A stretch of DNA of 64,000 nucleotides from contig OY821772.1 in NCBI GenBank assembly GCA_963682175.1, positions 42,554,925 to 42,618,924 on the forward strand, in the 5' to 3' direction. Numbering within the stretch: position 1 is the first letter of the stretch; the number at the start of each line of letters is the position of its first letter. This DNA comes from Triglochin maritima (lineage: Eukaryota; Streptophyta; Magnoliopsida; Alismatales; Juncaginaceae). The position numbers were made by a program, and so were the translations under genes. This document shows positions 39,001 to 50,313 of this stretch, piece by piece. The notes under the pieces are model-generated. The model was given only the letters and a program-made list of their open reading frames with translations. It did no database searches and was not told the DNA's origin.

Positions 39001-40596
39001 GATCTGAGTTGTTTGTGCGATCTGATCAAACTAATCTGTCCGAAAACAGATATTTTTCTTTGGAGTTACTAATTATAGCTTTCTTTAAGCTACCTTAAAA
39101 TCTGAGTTCCACTTTTCATAGCAAATTTGGGATCAATGCATCATCTCAACTGGTTCTGGGGATTGATCGGTCTATATCATGTTTTTGACCTTTTTTATGG
39201 ACCACATTGTTTCTTTAATTTTCTTTTTGTGTATAAATTATATGTGGAGAAAAATCAGAACAATATGCCCTACAATCCAACATCCATGGAGCATGATTAA
39301 CGTCTACTTATGGAAAAGTATGTCTGTATGAAATTATGTTTTGATTATTTTGTATTGGTTCATCATGAGTTTTCACTGAGAAATTTCAACAGTTTGTGTT
39401 TCATGCAGGGTGGGTCCCTAGAGAGAGCCTTGATGTTGTTCCGAGACATGAGGAGGGCCGGGGTGGCGGCCAACGAATCGACATTAGTCTCAGTCTTATC
39501 AGCTTCGGCGCAATTGGGCTTGCTCGAGAACGGCAAGTTCATCCACTCTGAAATCAAGAGATCTAATTTCCCAGTAACACTTCGTGTTGGAACAGCCCTT
39601 GTAGATATGTATGCTAAATGTGGGTGCATTGCGATGTCTAAACGTGTATTCGACGAAATGCCGCTTAGAGATGTGTTTGCATGGAACTCCATGCTGTGCA
39701 GCTTGGCCTCACATGGTCTTGGAGCTGAAGTGCTTGGATTATTTAGGACTTTCCTGGGTGAAGGCCTGCAACCGACGAGCGTGACATTCGTTGCAATGTT
39801 GAATGCATGTGGCCGTACTGGCCTTGTTGAAGATGGGCGACGATTTTTGGAGGAAATGACAACTATTTATGGCATCGAGCCAGAGATGGAGCATTATGGC
39901 TGCATGGTTGATATGTTTGGCCGTGCAGGTCTTGTCTCAGAAGCCATTGAATTGGTTGAAAACATGAAGATCCCACCTGATCCTGTGCTATGGGGAACAC
40001 TGTTAGGTGCATGCAAGGTTCACGGTCATGTGGAATTGGGTGTCAAGATTGGCAACAAACTAATTGAGCTTGAGCCAGCCCATGATGGACACTATGTTCT
40101 CCTAGCAGGAATCTACGCTAAGGCAAGAAAATGGGAAGATGTCGCAAAAGTTCGGAAATTAATGGCCCAACGAGGAACAACTAAAGTTGCCGGTTGGAGC
40201 TTAATTGAGGCACAAGGGATGGTCCATAAGTTTGTGTCCGGTGGTAGAGATCATAAGAGGTCATCAGAGATACACAAAATGAACGAATTGGTAGATAGGC
40301 GGTTGGCAGAGGCTGGGTATTTGCCAGATGTTTCGCCAGTTTTGCACGACATTGGGGAGGAAGAGAAGGTTCAGGCGATTAAAGTGCACAGCGAGCGGTT
40401 AGCTATTGCATTTGGGTTGCTGGTGGTCGAGGTGGGACGGCCTATTAGGATTGTAAAGAACTTGAGAGTTTGTGGGGATTGCCATGAGGTGAGCAAGATG
40501 ATATCAAAGATTTTTGAGAGGGAGATCATTGTTAGGGATGGGAGCAGATTCCACCACTTCAGGGATGGGGCATGCTCAAGTAATGACTACTGGTGA
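33064..40596 (+). CDS. Pentatricopeptide repeat protein, PLS-DYW class
   Basis: Exon 1 is 33064-33732 and exon 2 is 39409-40596, joined at CAG|GTGAGA and ATGCAG|GG in phase 0, giving 618 residues. The junction reads through a PPR repeat (MIMGYVQ then GGSLERALMLF), so this is one gene. The N-terminus is Ser/Pro-rich and could target an organelle. PPR motifs run from about residue 140, followed by E motifs and a DYW domain with GWSLIEAQGMVHKF, the zinc and catalytic motif HSERLA, CGDCH and the terminal DYW. DYW proteins edit C to U in organelle RNAs. Two oddities: the last zinc motif is C-S-S instead of the usual C-x-C, and the 5.7-kb intron holds a whole Copia element in the same orientation. 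The first 370 bases of coding are extremely C-rich. Confidence 0.92.
33808..38697 (+). mobile_element. Ty1/Copia retrotransposon in the PPR intron
   Basis: LTRs are at 33808-34010 and 38490-38697 (203 and 208 bp, TGAAGAC to TTCTACA), nearly identical except for a 9-bp gap and few changes. The primer site TGGTATCAGAGC follows at 34011 and a polypurine tract (GAGGGGGCG, 38478) precedes the right LTR. In between are gag from about 34169, a CCHC knuckle (CENCKKIGHSKNSC, about 34907), a protease-like IIDSDATDHMTG near 35430, integrase to about 36600, then RT with YVDD (about 37523) and RNase H to 38272. Stops and shifts occur in gag, at integrase, and before RT (37092, 37315), so it is not autonomous. 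The flanking pentamers (GTTAT and AGGTC) do not match. Confidence 0.93.
38784..39198. repeat. Exact 70-bp direct repeat in the PPR intron
   Basis: The 70 bases at 38784-38853 (starting GGGATCAATGCATC) recur without visible change at 39129-39198, a shift of 345 bases. Both lie between the retrotransposon and exon 2. Confidence 0.9.
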
Positions 40597-42015
40597 GCAC
40601 CCTGATTGATATGAGTAGATTAGATTTTTGAAAAGAGGATGATTTATTCTCATTGCCTTTTGCTATGATGATGAAAGTAAGTCTCCGAAAATTGTAATTT
40701 AACAGCTACATTTGACCTAGAAGAGCTATTTATTGCATGGCCAATAATAGGAACAGCCTTGTTTTTTGTATATTTATGACATCGGCCATTATAGTTAATT
40801 GATGGCTCGTTCTTTTTGTATTATTTGATTTGCCGAAAGACCAGAAACAATTAGTCCCAAACGATGCTTGGGTTGATTCCAAGAAAGCTATATCAAATAA
40901 TCCATTCCTAAGGTCATTTTATCAGTGTCTGCATCTTGGTTTTTCTTTCTGTCACGTCAGTTTTCTTTTTCTACCATATCATATCAGTCTATCAACCTCT
41001 AAATTTTCCTTAACCATATCCTGAAACTCCCTATACATCTTACATATTTTTTCCTCGTTTGAATGTCGATCTTGGTAAAATAAAATTATTTATTTAAAAA
41101 AAATAAAATTTAAAAAAACAAACATATTTTTAGAAGAAAAATTGAAAATAATAATTAAAATGGACATTAACACTTTTAATAATTGTTTTTAAAAAACCCT
41201 GAATGGGTGACCTAATTTTCCTGATTCTAGGCGCTGTTCATTGAATCTTGAGAAGACTATTTTGATCTCCTTAACTTGCAATATATATCATATTTAATGA
41301 ATACTGGTGAGCACCCTGATTGATATGAGTAGATTAGATTTTTGAAAATAGGAGGATTTATTCCCATTGCCGTTTGCTAGGATGATGAAAGTAAGTCTCC
41401 GAAAATTGTAATTTAACAGCTACATTTGACCTAGAAGAGCTATTTATTGCATGGCCAATAATAGGAACAGCCTTGTTTTTTGTATATTTATGACATCCGC
41501 CATTATAGTTAATTGATGGCTCGATCTTTTTGTATTATTTGATGGGCCGAAAGACGAGAAACAATTAGTCCCAAACGATGCTTGGGTTGATTCCAAGAAT
41601 GTTATATCAAACGATCCATTCCTAAGGTCATTTTATCAGCGCCTGCATCTTGATTTTTCTTTCTGTCACGTCAGTTTCTTTTTCTAACATATCATACGAG
41701 TCTATCAACCTCAAAATTTTCCTTAACCATGTCCTGAAACTCCCTATACACCTTACATATTTTTTCCTCGTTTGAATGTCGATCTTGGTAAAATAAAATT
41801 ATTTATTTTAAAAAATTTGAAATTTAAAAAAAACAAATATATTTTTAGAAGAAAAATGGAAAATAATAATTAAAATGAACATATTAACACTTTTAATAAT
41901 TGTTTTTAAAAAAACCCGAATGGGTGACCTAATTTTCCTGATTCTAGGCGCTGTTCATTGAATCTTGAGAAGACTATTTTGATCTCTTTAACTTGCAATA
42001 TATATCATATTTAAT
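40588..42015. repeat. 714-bp tandem duplication of the PPR gene 3' end
   Basis: Copy 1 (40588-41301) begins with the last codons TAC TGG TGA of the PPR gene. Copy 2 (41302-42015) begins with the same bases and runs in parallel to CATATTTAAT. They differ by scattered substitutions and small indels (a few per cent by eye), so the event is not very recent. The second copy includes no other coding sequence. Confidence 0.92.
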
Positions 42016-44440
42016 TATCATTATGTGACTCTCACTAATATACAATTGGAATCTCACCTTTTCTTTTTCTCTTCTCGACTCCTCGGTCCTCTCTAAGTCT
42101 CAGCAACTTCTCCTTCCACCATTTTTTTTTTACTTTATATTTCACTTTATTTTTTTCCAACCATCAGTAAAATCCTCATGCTTGTTTCTCTATTCGTTGT
42201 ACTCTCTTTTGTATTTGATTTTTTTGATATTAACAAATACACCACAATTCCATTAATTTTGTTAATCAAACACACACAAAAATTACAAAATATAAAAGAA
42301 CATGGTGAAAAGTTTTCTAAGAAAGAATAATCTTGAAAGGGAAAAATGTGTTACTAAGTCATATGACACGTTTATATGTATTAGAAAAATAATACTTATT
42401 ATACATCTCAGCTGACGTGCTCTTACGTTACTCGTTTTTCACGACTTGTTCTCTTGGATTGGCCGTGAATTGCCATTTCTAATATGTGATTTCTGAACAT
42501 CCTCATGAAGTGAAAGCCATACATTGATTATCATATGGAATACTTTTAACTATGTAATTACAATCACAAGTGAGATGTCTCTAATAATTTAAGTTTAGAC
42601 ATTATTTGCTTCGGTTTTTAGACTCCAATTGTTTCACTTATATTGATTTCCACCAAATTTATCTCAGCCACTACTGTTGGTCTCAATTAGAATTTGTTCT
42701 AATCATGTAAATCGGCATCTTTGCAAAACCCGTCATCCTTTCGACGCAATCAATTTAATCAACCGCCACCTATTTTGTATTTTTCCTTTCTTCAGTCAAA
42801 TTTAACGTACTCTTCTAAATAAGAGCTGCAATGCATGGAATGAATAAGCTACGTTTGCAATCAGAAATATAACACTATAGTAGGTTCACAGGTTGCAACT
42901 ATCGGTACTATGAAGACAGAGACCAACCACTAATCTACTTTGCTTAGCAAAAGGAGAAGATAGACACTAGCTTATTGATATAGAAATTTTATCTAGTAAG
43001 AGCAATTTTCTTTGTCGGCAGTAAGGCCTTGTTGGTTGAGATTCTTTTGCACAAGTTAATGCTAAAGGTTGTTTGAACTGACCTTGCTTAATAATTAGTA
43101 TGGGAAAAGCCCAGTTGACAAAGTAGATGCCTCAGACAAGAGTCTTAATCAGAAATATTTTGGATAAAAACTCATGCGGAGTTATATATAAAAAAAAGTG
43201 GTCCAAAGTTGTTTAATTAAATAACACACGTGAAACTTTGAAGTTATTGTTTTATTCCGAAGTTAAAAAAGTCCAACAACCAAATTAGTCTCATTATGTA
43301 TTTTCAGCCTTTTATTTTATTGAATTTATCGGCCCACCATCCACAACTCCTAGTCAGCAATCACAGCACCGTCTTCTTTAATCTAGCTTTTGGAAAAGCT
43401 CTTCTGCCACACCACTGATCACAAGCTAAACCAGGGTGGCTTTGTTGATTCAGGCGAAATCTTGAACAATGCCAGCTTTACGTTCTATGGAAGATTAATT
43501 ATTATTGCTAAACAAGTTGTAAGGAATATCCTACTACGTATTCTCCACCTCAACAACCCCCTCCACCATTTCTTGCTCTTTATCTTTATCTTTTTCTAAA
43601 GCCGTTCACATTTTGCCTCGCTAATTTATGCACACCTATCATTCATCTCATACTTTTTATTCTTATCATGTTGGGTTGGTCTGCTTTAATTATAATGAGC
43701 ACTTTGTTGACTTGGTATCATGGCATGTAGATGCATCATCCAATTAGTAGTGATCGGTTTTTATGTTTTCCAAAGGTGTTATTATTCTTTACATGTCTAA
43801 AGTTTCACATGCTAGAAGGGTCTTTATGATAATGCAATGGTTTGATGCAGATTTTGGTTCTACAATATATTCATAATTTTTAGATTTTCCAACTGCAATC
43901 TCATTTAACACCTAACCCTTACTCTCTTCAAACCTTAATAACAACTACAACAAGCCATTAATGTTTTCCCCCTGTACTATAACATCTCTTTTAGTACTCT
44001 TTATTCTCATTATATTATTTATAATGAATTTCAGTTTGATTTTTTCACCATAATCTATTTTTCTTGTTTTTGTAATTTATGAAAGTTACTATTTTCTATT
44101 TTGCCTAATTTGATTCTCCCTTCTCTTTTTTGCAAGCTTGGCTTCTTTTAATTACACTTGTACGTCGGTAAACCCATATTGATGTCGGTGTTTTTTTTTC
44201 TTTTTCAAAAGGCACGCATCAATCTATGTACATGTTTTTTGCATTGTGATAGCAGGGCATGACATTGGCTCCACCCCGGCCTTGAGCAAGAGCAAAAGAA
44301 AAGACGAAAGCAAGAGATGCCTTAGCATCCTTGAGATTTATCACGTTAAACATTATTTTCCACCAAATAAGGACTGTAGCAATTCTTTTGACTTGTGATA
44401 TAATGTTGGGCCACTAATTATCAAGGCCTCTTCATTTCCT
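42016..44440. other. Gene-free interval
   Basis: I see no supportable gene in 2.4 kb of AT-rich sequence. A 69-codon frame at 43390-43599 begins on TTG and resembles nothing I know. The end of the interval is the promoter of the first defensin. Confidence 0.5.
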
Positions 44441-44449
44441 CTATATAAA
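44441..44449 (+). promoter_or_regulatory. TATA box of defensin 1
   Basis: CTATATAAA lies 84 bases before the start codon; the second defensin has the same box at the same kind of distance. Confidence 0.65.
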
Positions 44450-44524
44450 CAAACATGCTCTTCCTTCCCAACATATATGTACTTGTTTTGAAAACCGAAG
44501 TTGACATCACTTGTGTTGATTGCA

Positions 44525-45007
44525 ATGGCACATATGCGAGTTTTCACTGCTGCCCTCATCCTTGCACTGCTTCTCATCTCCACTGGTTCGAATCCCATCT
44601 CATGTTTTGACCTTCTCCTATAGATTGTATCATAGTAGATAAAATAATAAGATTAACGCAGTTCTACTTCACGTAACAACAAAACAGTTATCTGTCTTTG
44701 TTTTTTCCCTTTAACTTGAATTTTTGCATATTTGGAAACTTGAGAGTAATTATTCTAAGTCAAGCATGAATAGTAAGAAGTTAAGCATCAGATGATATTA
44801 TTACATTAGTGATGACATGTACGTGTGTATGTATTTGGTATTTCAGGAGATGTTGCGGAGGCGAGGACATGTGAGGCCAAGAGCCACAGGTTCAAGGGCT
44901 CTTGCTTCAGAGCCCACAATTGCGCCAACGTCTGCCGAACGGAGGGCTTCCACGGGGGCATTTGCCGTGGTTTCCGTCGCCGATGCTTCTGCACTAAATC
45001 CTGCTAA
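44525..45007 (+). CDS. Plant defensin 1
   Basis: Exon 1 is 44525-44585 and exon 2 is 44847-45007, with a 261-bp intron in phase 1 inside the end of the signal peptide, the classic defensin gene structure. The precursor has 73 residues. A hydrophobic secretion signal ([13 protein letters not shown]) is followed by a mature part beginning near ARTCEAKS. Eight cysteines have the defensin spacing: TCE, GSCF, HNCANVC, GGIC, RRRCFC and the final KSC. The gamma-core [11 protein letters not shown] is strongly basic. It should be secreted and disulfide-bonded; such peptides usually act against fungi, though some defensins have other roles. It has a close tandem copy at 46176. Confidence 0.95.
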
Positions 45008-46076
45008 TTTAGGTCTCTATAGTTATGGTGTTAATTTGCGTGGAACTTGTGAACAAGATGTTGTGTGTTGTTTGTTGTTTGAGTGTTGAATTTGCTTCCA
45101 ATTAACTTATAGATTGGAAGGGTTTGAGTGTGTACGTACTTCTAGTGCTTTGGAGACCAATAAAATTTAATCAATAAGGCTTTGTGAATGCGTGATGTGA
45201 GATTGCTAGGAAAATAGTGTTACTTAACATGAAAATATGTGCAATATTATGTAATAAAATTGTGAAAATAATCTCACATTACTAACACATATAAAGTTGT
45301 GTGACAAAAGTTTTCCACACACACATAAAATGGACTAACCAAATTTTCACATATTATTGTCATGTGTTTAATGGCCGGAAGGAAGTTTACACCAACATTT
45401 ACTCCATTAAAAATGCTACCCGGTCCTAATCTATGACATATACTAGCTAGACTACAACGTGGGCATAGGAATACAAAACGTTATTAATTTGTGTACTATT
45501 GTAGACCCAAACACAATAAGAAAACACCCACAATGAACCTTGAACCCTACAGTCCTACAGGGTGACCAAGTCGAGGAAAAAATAGAGCCCTTTACACTTG
45601 TAACCCAATATTTTTACGGATTTAATTAGGAGAAGAGGAACAAAAAAATTAGATTTCCTCGATCGATCCCATGTATTCTGGACATTGTTGAACCACACGT
45701 AAATGTTAGTCTTGTGATGCGTGCCCATGATTTGTCTCTTGTATTTATTCCTTGGGGTAAAAAAAAGGTTGTTTGTTTTATGCTTGTCATATCTAATGTT
45801 TTTCGATTCTCATCCCTTCATCATCGATTTCTCTCTCTCGACTCTAATACTAACCGCGCAAAGCTACGTACTTTACGTATTTTGATGTCGATCGTAATTG
45901 TAAATTGTGACTTTGATGTATTGAAAAGGTTTATGTAAATGTAAATGTAAATGTAAATGTTGACAGTTCAAAACAACGTGGAAGTATAGAAGTAGATTAC
46001 TGATGCTTCTGCAATCTGCATGCTTGCAAGTCCCACATTGTTCTTTACCCAATACAAATAACATGCCATTTCTTCC
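45008..46076. other. Spacer between defensins 1 and 2
   Basis: No gene. A short (TAAATG)n microsatellite lies at about 45934-45959. The upstream parts of defensins 1 and 2 share the phrase AGTTGACATCAC before their start codons. Confidence 0.6.
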
Positions 46077-46085
46077 TATATAAAT
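46077..46085 (+). promoter_or_regulatory. TATA box of defensin 2
   Basis: CTATATAAA lies 91 bases before the start codon at 46176. Confidence 0.65.
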
Positions 46086-46175
46086 TACAGACCAACATGC
46101 GATTTCTTCACATATAGCAAGTTCTACTTGTTCTACAACCATAGTTAAAAGTTGACATCACCTGTGTTGATTCCA

Positions 46176-46670
46176 ATGGCACATAGGAGAGTTTTTGCCG
46201 TTACCCTCATCCTTGCATTGCTTCTCATGTCCACTGGTTCGAGTCCCATCTCATGCTTTGACTTTCTCTTATTAATTATATCATATCAGATATAACAAAA
46301 ACCTGTCTTAACTTATTTTTCACTCTAGCTAGCTAGTTTGAATTATAAATGCATGGAACGATAATTACGTATGTAGGGTAAGGGTTAATTACAATTTACA
46401 AACGTAACATTAATTTGAAAATTGTACTTAACAACTTGCATGCATGCATGTATGCGTTTGAATTAAGGAGATATGGGGGCGAGAGTGGCGGAGGCGAGGA
46501 CGTGCGAATCGGAGAGCCGCGAGTTCCAGGGCCCGTGCATGATATCAAACAATTGCGCCATCGCCTGCAAGGACGAGGGCTTCGACGGAGGCGAATGCCG
46601 GGGTTTCCGCCGCAGATGCATATGCTATAAGGAATGTGAAGGGGGTCAGCCACCGATGCCTCTGCTATAA
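46176..46670 (+). CDS. Plant defensin 2, with an extended C-terminus
   Basis: Exon 1 is 46176-46236 and exon 2 is 46468-46670, again with a phase-1 intron at the signal peptide. The precursor has 87 residues. The signal region (LILALLLMSTG) and leader match defensin 1. The mature part has the eight cysteines (TCE, GPCM, NNCAIAC, GGEC, RRRCIC, KEC) and the core [11 protein letters not shown]. After the eighth cysteine a ten-residue tail, EGGQPPMPLL, is added. It comes from a partial duplication of the end of the gene: GATGCATATGCTATAAGGAA at about 46614 recurs as GATGCCTCTGCTATAAGGAA at about 46655 in a different frame. The charge is less basic than defensin 1. It is intact and probably functional, but the tail is unusual. 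Confidence 0.9.
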
Positions 46671-46924
46671 GGAATTATGTGAATCGCTCGCTCGCATTGA
46701 TCATGTTTGCCTTTGCCACTCTTGACTTCCCATATATATATGTCGATATGTGGCTTTGGTGTTTGTTGTTTGTTCTTGTTGTTGTTCGAGTGTTAGTTTG
46801 CTTCAAACCGTTTGGTTTGGAAGAGTTTGGTTTTGTACTTTGTACCCCTATCAATAAAATAATAATAATATCTTTCTGCACTTTCTCATGCTTTTGTTTT
46901 GTGTATATACTATATACTTGCTTC

Positions 46925-47851
46925 AGTACCGTAATTTTTTTATTTAATAAAGGATAAACGAAAATTTAGAAATTTAGGAGAATTTTTTTTTCCTAAAATA
47001 GTCGGATCGCGGGTGCGACCCGCGATCCGTCCCCCCAAAAAAATTTTTTTTTTTGACGGATCGCGGGTTGGAACCGCGATCCGTCAATTTTTAATTTTTT
47101 TTTTCCACAACCGGATTTTAGTCGTAATGTTTTATGTTTTAATTTTTTTAAAATCGTTTAAACTATGTTTTTTGTTATATTTGATTTCAAAATATGTTTT
47201 GTAATTGTTAATATTTTTAGAAAAAAATTAATTGTGTTTTTAATTTTTTTTTGTATCGACCTCCAAAATTATTTGTAAATGTGTCTACACCCTACGAATT
47301 TTTGACAACGTTTCCAATTTTTTGTTTTAATTAGTTTTAAGGTTTGTTTAATATTCGGTTGTAAATAATTTATTAATTTTGCTAAGAAATTTTGTTTTTT
47401 TATTGTATAAAATACCCTAACATTTCAATACGCCGGGTTATCAACGTGATTTGGAGATCGATTATTGAAAAAATTAAAAAAAATTAAAAAAATAATATAA
47501 TATATTTTGAAAAAAAAAAGATTTAAAAAAAGATTACAAATAATTATAATAAAAAATAAAAACAGAAATAATAAAATAAAACTAAAACTGAAAAACAGAA
47601 GAAAAAAATTATAAAAAAATATTTCACGGATCACCGCGATCCGTAAATTTTTAGTAAAAAAATTGTTTTCCACGAATCGCGGGTGGGAACCGCGATCCGT
47701 GGAATTTTTTTTTTAAAAATAAATAAATTTGGGGGACGGATCGCGGGTGTGACCTGCGATCCGACTATTTTTGGAAAAAAAAAATTTACATAAATTTCGA
47801 AATTTTCGTTTTTCTTTTATTAAATAAAAAAATTACGGCTTCGGTAGTACC
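46925..47851. mobile_element. Fold-back element with nested GGATCGCG hairpins, 0.9 kb
   Basis: Its ends are long inverted repeats: AGTACCGTAATTTTTTTAT leads in, and the reverse complement of that block ends near 47850 with a few added bases. Inside, at least four GC-rich hairpins stand in an AT-rich background. At 47004-47028 GGATCGCGGGT pairs with ACCCGCGATCC over a 3-base loop. At 47055-47085 GACGGATCGCGG pairs with CCGCGATCCGTC. Similar ones lie near 47671-47702 and 47735-47764, with a shortened one near 47625. There is no coding sequence. It lies about 250 bases after the defensin 2 stop. Confidence 0.75.
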
Positions 47852-48184
47852 CTCTCTGCATTTTAATAAACACGTTCCGTGTTTTTTTGGTCTGTGATCT
47901 AAAAGTTATCTCGGAGAGGGATTTAGTTAATAAGAACAATATTGAGGGTGTGCTTGCAAATAAGCATCATGTTGAGTTGTTGACGATATTTGACAAAACA
48001 ATTCTACCTGTTGTTTGTTGCAAATAAGCATCATGTTGTTTGTTGGCTTACCCGCCAAATTAACTTTCTCGTTATAAAATTCTAAGTAACTGTCTGTAAA
48101 TATACGAATGATTTTATTCAAAATCCAACACATCATTTTTAGGATAGTCAACAAAGTAACAAACTATGAATGACAGTGACTCAG

Positions 48185-48186
<2 letters not shown>

Positions 48187-48238
<52 letters not shown>

Positions 48239-48445
48239 GAATTCTGAGCCCAGGGCTAAATTAAGCCCCCACAATATTCATCACTCATTTTAAATTGTAA
48301 GGTAGATTAAGAAAAAAACGGTTATGATAATGAATGGTGAAATTAACTGTAAATAAGATCCAATGGTGAGATTGTAGGGGGCTTAAATTAAATTTGATGA
48401 GCTCTGGGCTCACTAGAGCTTGACCCCTATATATATATATATATT
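48187..48445. mobile_element. Small fold-back element flanked by (TA)n on both sides, copy 1
   Basis: A 49-base (AT)n tract (48187-48235) is followed by a core of about 192 bases and then another (TA)n (48428-48445). The core has inverted ends: TGAGCCCAGGGCT and AGCTCTGGGCTCA, with AAGCCCCCACAAT answered by ATTGTAGGGGGCTT. A second copy with the same flanking design is at 57291-57574. The layout resembles the Micron-type MITEs described from rice microsatellites. Confidence 0.75.
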
Positions 48446-49650
48446 GTTTGGGTCGTAGAACGAGCCATGAGCTCCTCATGACTCCGGTTTTAGACTCTTG
48501 TTCGATCATTGAGACTTACGTTAGGCGTAGAGAGTTCAACCGTTGTAGACTTTCGGTCGACCGAACCCCAAGGGAATGGTCGACCAGATTGCCTGTTTCG
48601 GTCGACCGTTTGTGCGCAAAACTGAATTCCCGATCCTTGTATAGTGTCAACTCAGTACACGGAAATCCGTATCCTCGCCTAATGCGTGAGCCGAGAGGTG
48701 ACGAAGGGTGCGTTACGCGTGCCTGCTCATGGACCGTCGGGTGGAAGAGTGTGGGCACTTAGGACGTGTCACCTTCGTGTATGGATCGTGACTTAATGAG
48801 ATGGATTGATGGACTCATAATAGAGTAGCAGACCTGAGGGATCGTGAATCCCAATGTATGATGATGTGCGGCTCGTGGAGCCTGATGACCTGTTGGACTT
48901 CGGTCCGGAACCGTCTGATGCTGTGTCGGACGTATGTTGGACCACTGATGCTGTGTCGGTGATGCCGCCGATGTTGTTCCGGCAATGATGGGTTGATGTT
49001 GTTCCGACTATGATTGTTGCCGATGTTGTTCCGACTATGTTTTACTAAGCTGAGCACCTACTCAGATGATTGATGGACCGACCGAGCGGCGGCTCCGTTG
49101 GTGTGGTTTGACCACTATTGATACAGATCTGTTTCTCACGACTCAGACCTTGCAGGCACCCCTTACCGAATCCCACGATTAATATAGCCGCGTGTGGGGA
49201 GTGTTGCGTATTATTCCATAAGACCGTATGTGCTGTAGGTCTCCAAGGGAGACCCAATAATGATTGTCGGATTGATGTCTTGTTTTACCCTTCAGGGAAA
49301 CTGTTTTCCTTACTGTTGATGACATAGGTGCATTTGTACTATTGCATTCATATAGGTGAGCTTGACATACGGGATTTCCTATGGAAACTCAGGCATTGTT
49401 GTTGCATGTTTTATTTCAGGACCGCAGTAGGTTCAGTTGGGTAGTGACTACGAGCGTGCACATTGAGGTCGTCATGATTACTTGTACTGTCTTTTGTTAT
49501 ATCTGATGTAATCACGTAGTTTAGACAAACTCTGATGTAATATGGTGCACCGTTGGAATGTGTTATTTGGAGTAACAGTTCCGCCTTTTGATGATCTGTC
49601 TTTTGTGTCTTGATGATAAATTTTAAATTTTTCCGTTGTTTTGGGATGTC
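48446..49650. mobile_element. LTR-like block (probable Gypsy LTR fragment)
   Basis: No coding sequence is recognised, but composition is unlike the surroundings. Three or more CGGTCGACC motifs occur at 48550-48610. A GATGTTGTTCCG-type short tandem repeat lies at about 48910-49040. The 3' part has a layout like the ends of plant Gypsy LTRs. I cannot find both termini or a target duplication. Confidence 0.4.
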
Positions 49651-49910
49651 ATATAAGAAATTTGTCCAACTCAACGAAAGACAACCTTCAAAATAACTCA
49701 CAAGAATACTATGTCAACCTCGCTAGTATAACTATAGATAAGTTATAGTTCGATGTTTTTGCATGCCAGTGGATATAGAAAGAAGGATGTAAATTTGTAG
49801 CTAAAATGACTCATCCATTTGGAGAATGGTTAATAGAGTTGTACTGACGTGTCATGACTGATGTCATATGAACGTATACCCTTCAAGAAAAATGCAAAAA
49901 AAAAAAAAAT

Positions 49911-50053
49911 ACAAATTATTTGAACTGATGTAGTGAAAGTTGAATTTCCCCTAAAGTGTAAACATTATGGCACCATTAAACGAATGTGTAAACATGTACG
50001 CATCACTTTAGAGGAAAATTAACTTTCAATAATTCAGTTCAAATAATTTATTG
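49911..50053. mobile_element. Hairpin MITE upstream of defensin 3
   Basis: CAAATTATTTGAACTGATG with its continuation at 49912-49960 is the near reverse complement of 50005-50053 (AATTCAGTTCAAATAATTTA). The whole can fold into one hairpin of about 140 bases. It ends about 260 bases before the defensin 3 start codon. Confidence 0.75.
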
Positions 50054-50313
50054 TAAAAAATAAGTAGGTATGTTGACTGCTTTATTCATAGAAACTACTA
50101 GAAATCAAAAACTTTTGGACACCATGTGTGGACAGATCTATGCCTGTTTACTTCACACACTGATGCGCTGGCATCGCTAATGGGTTCTGCAAAAGAGAAA
50201 AGCCAAAAATAATAGAAGTAGGATGTGTGTTCTAGCAACTTGTCCATCTCCACCTTTAAATTGGCCACTTTCACCTCATCACTTCATTCACTGAGAATCA
50301 AATTTACCAAACA

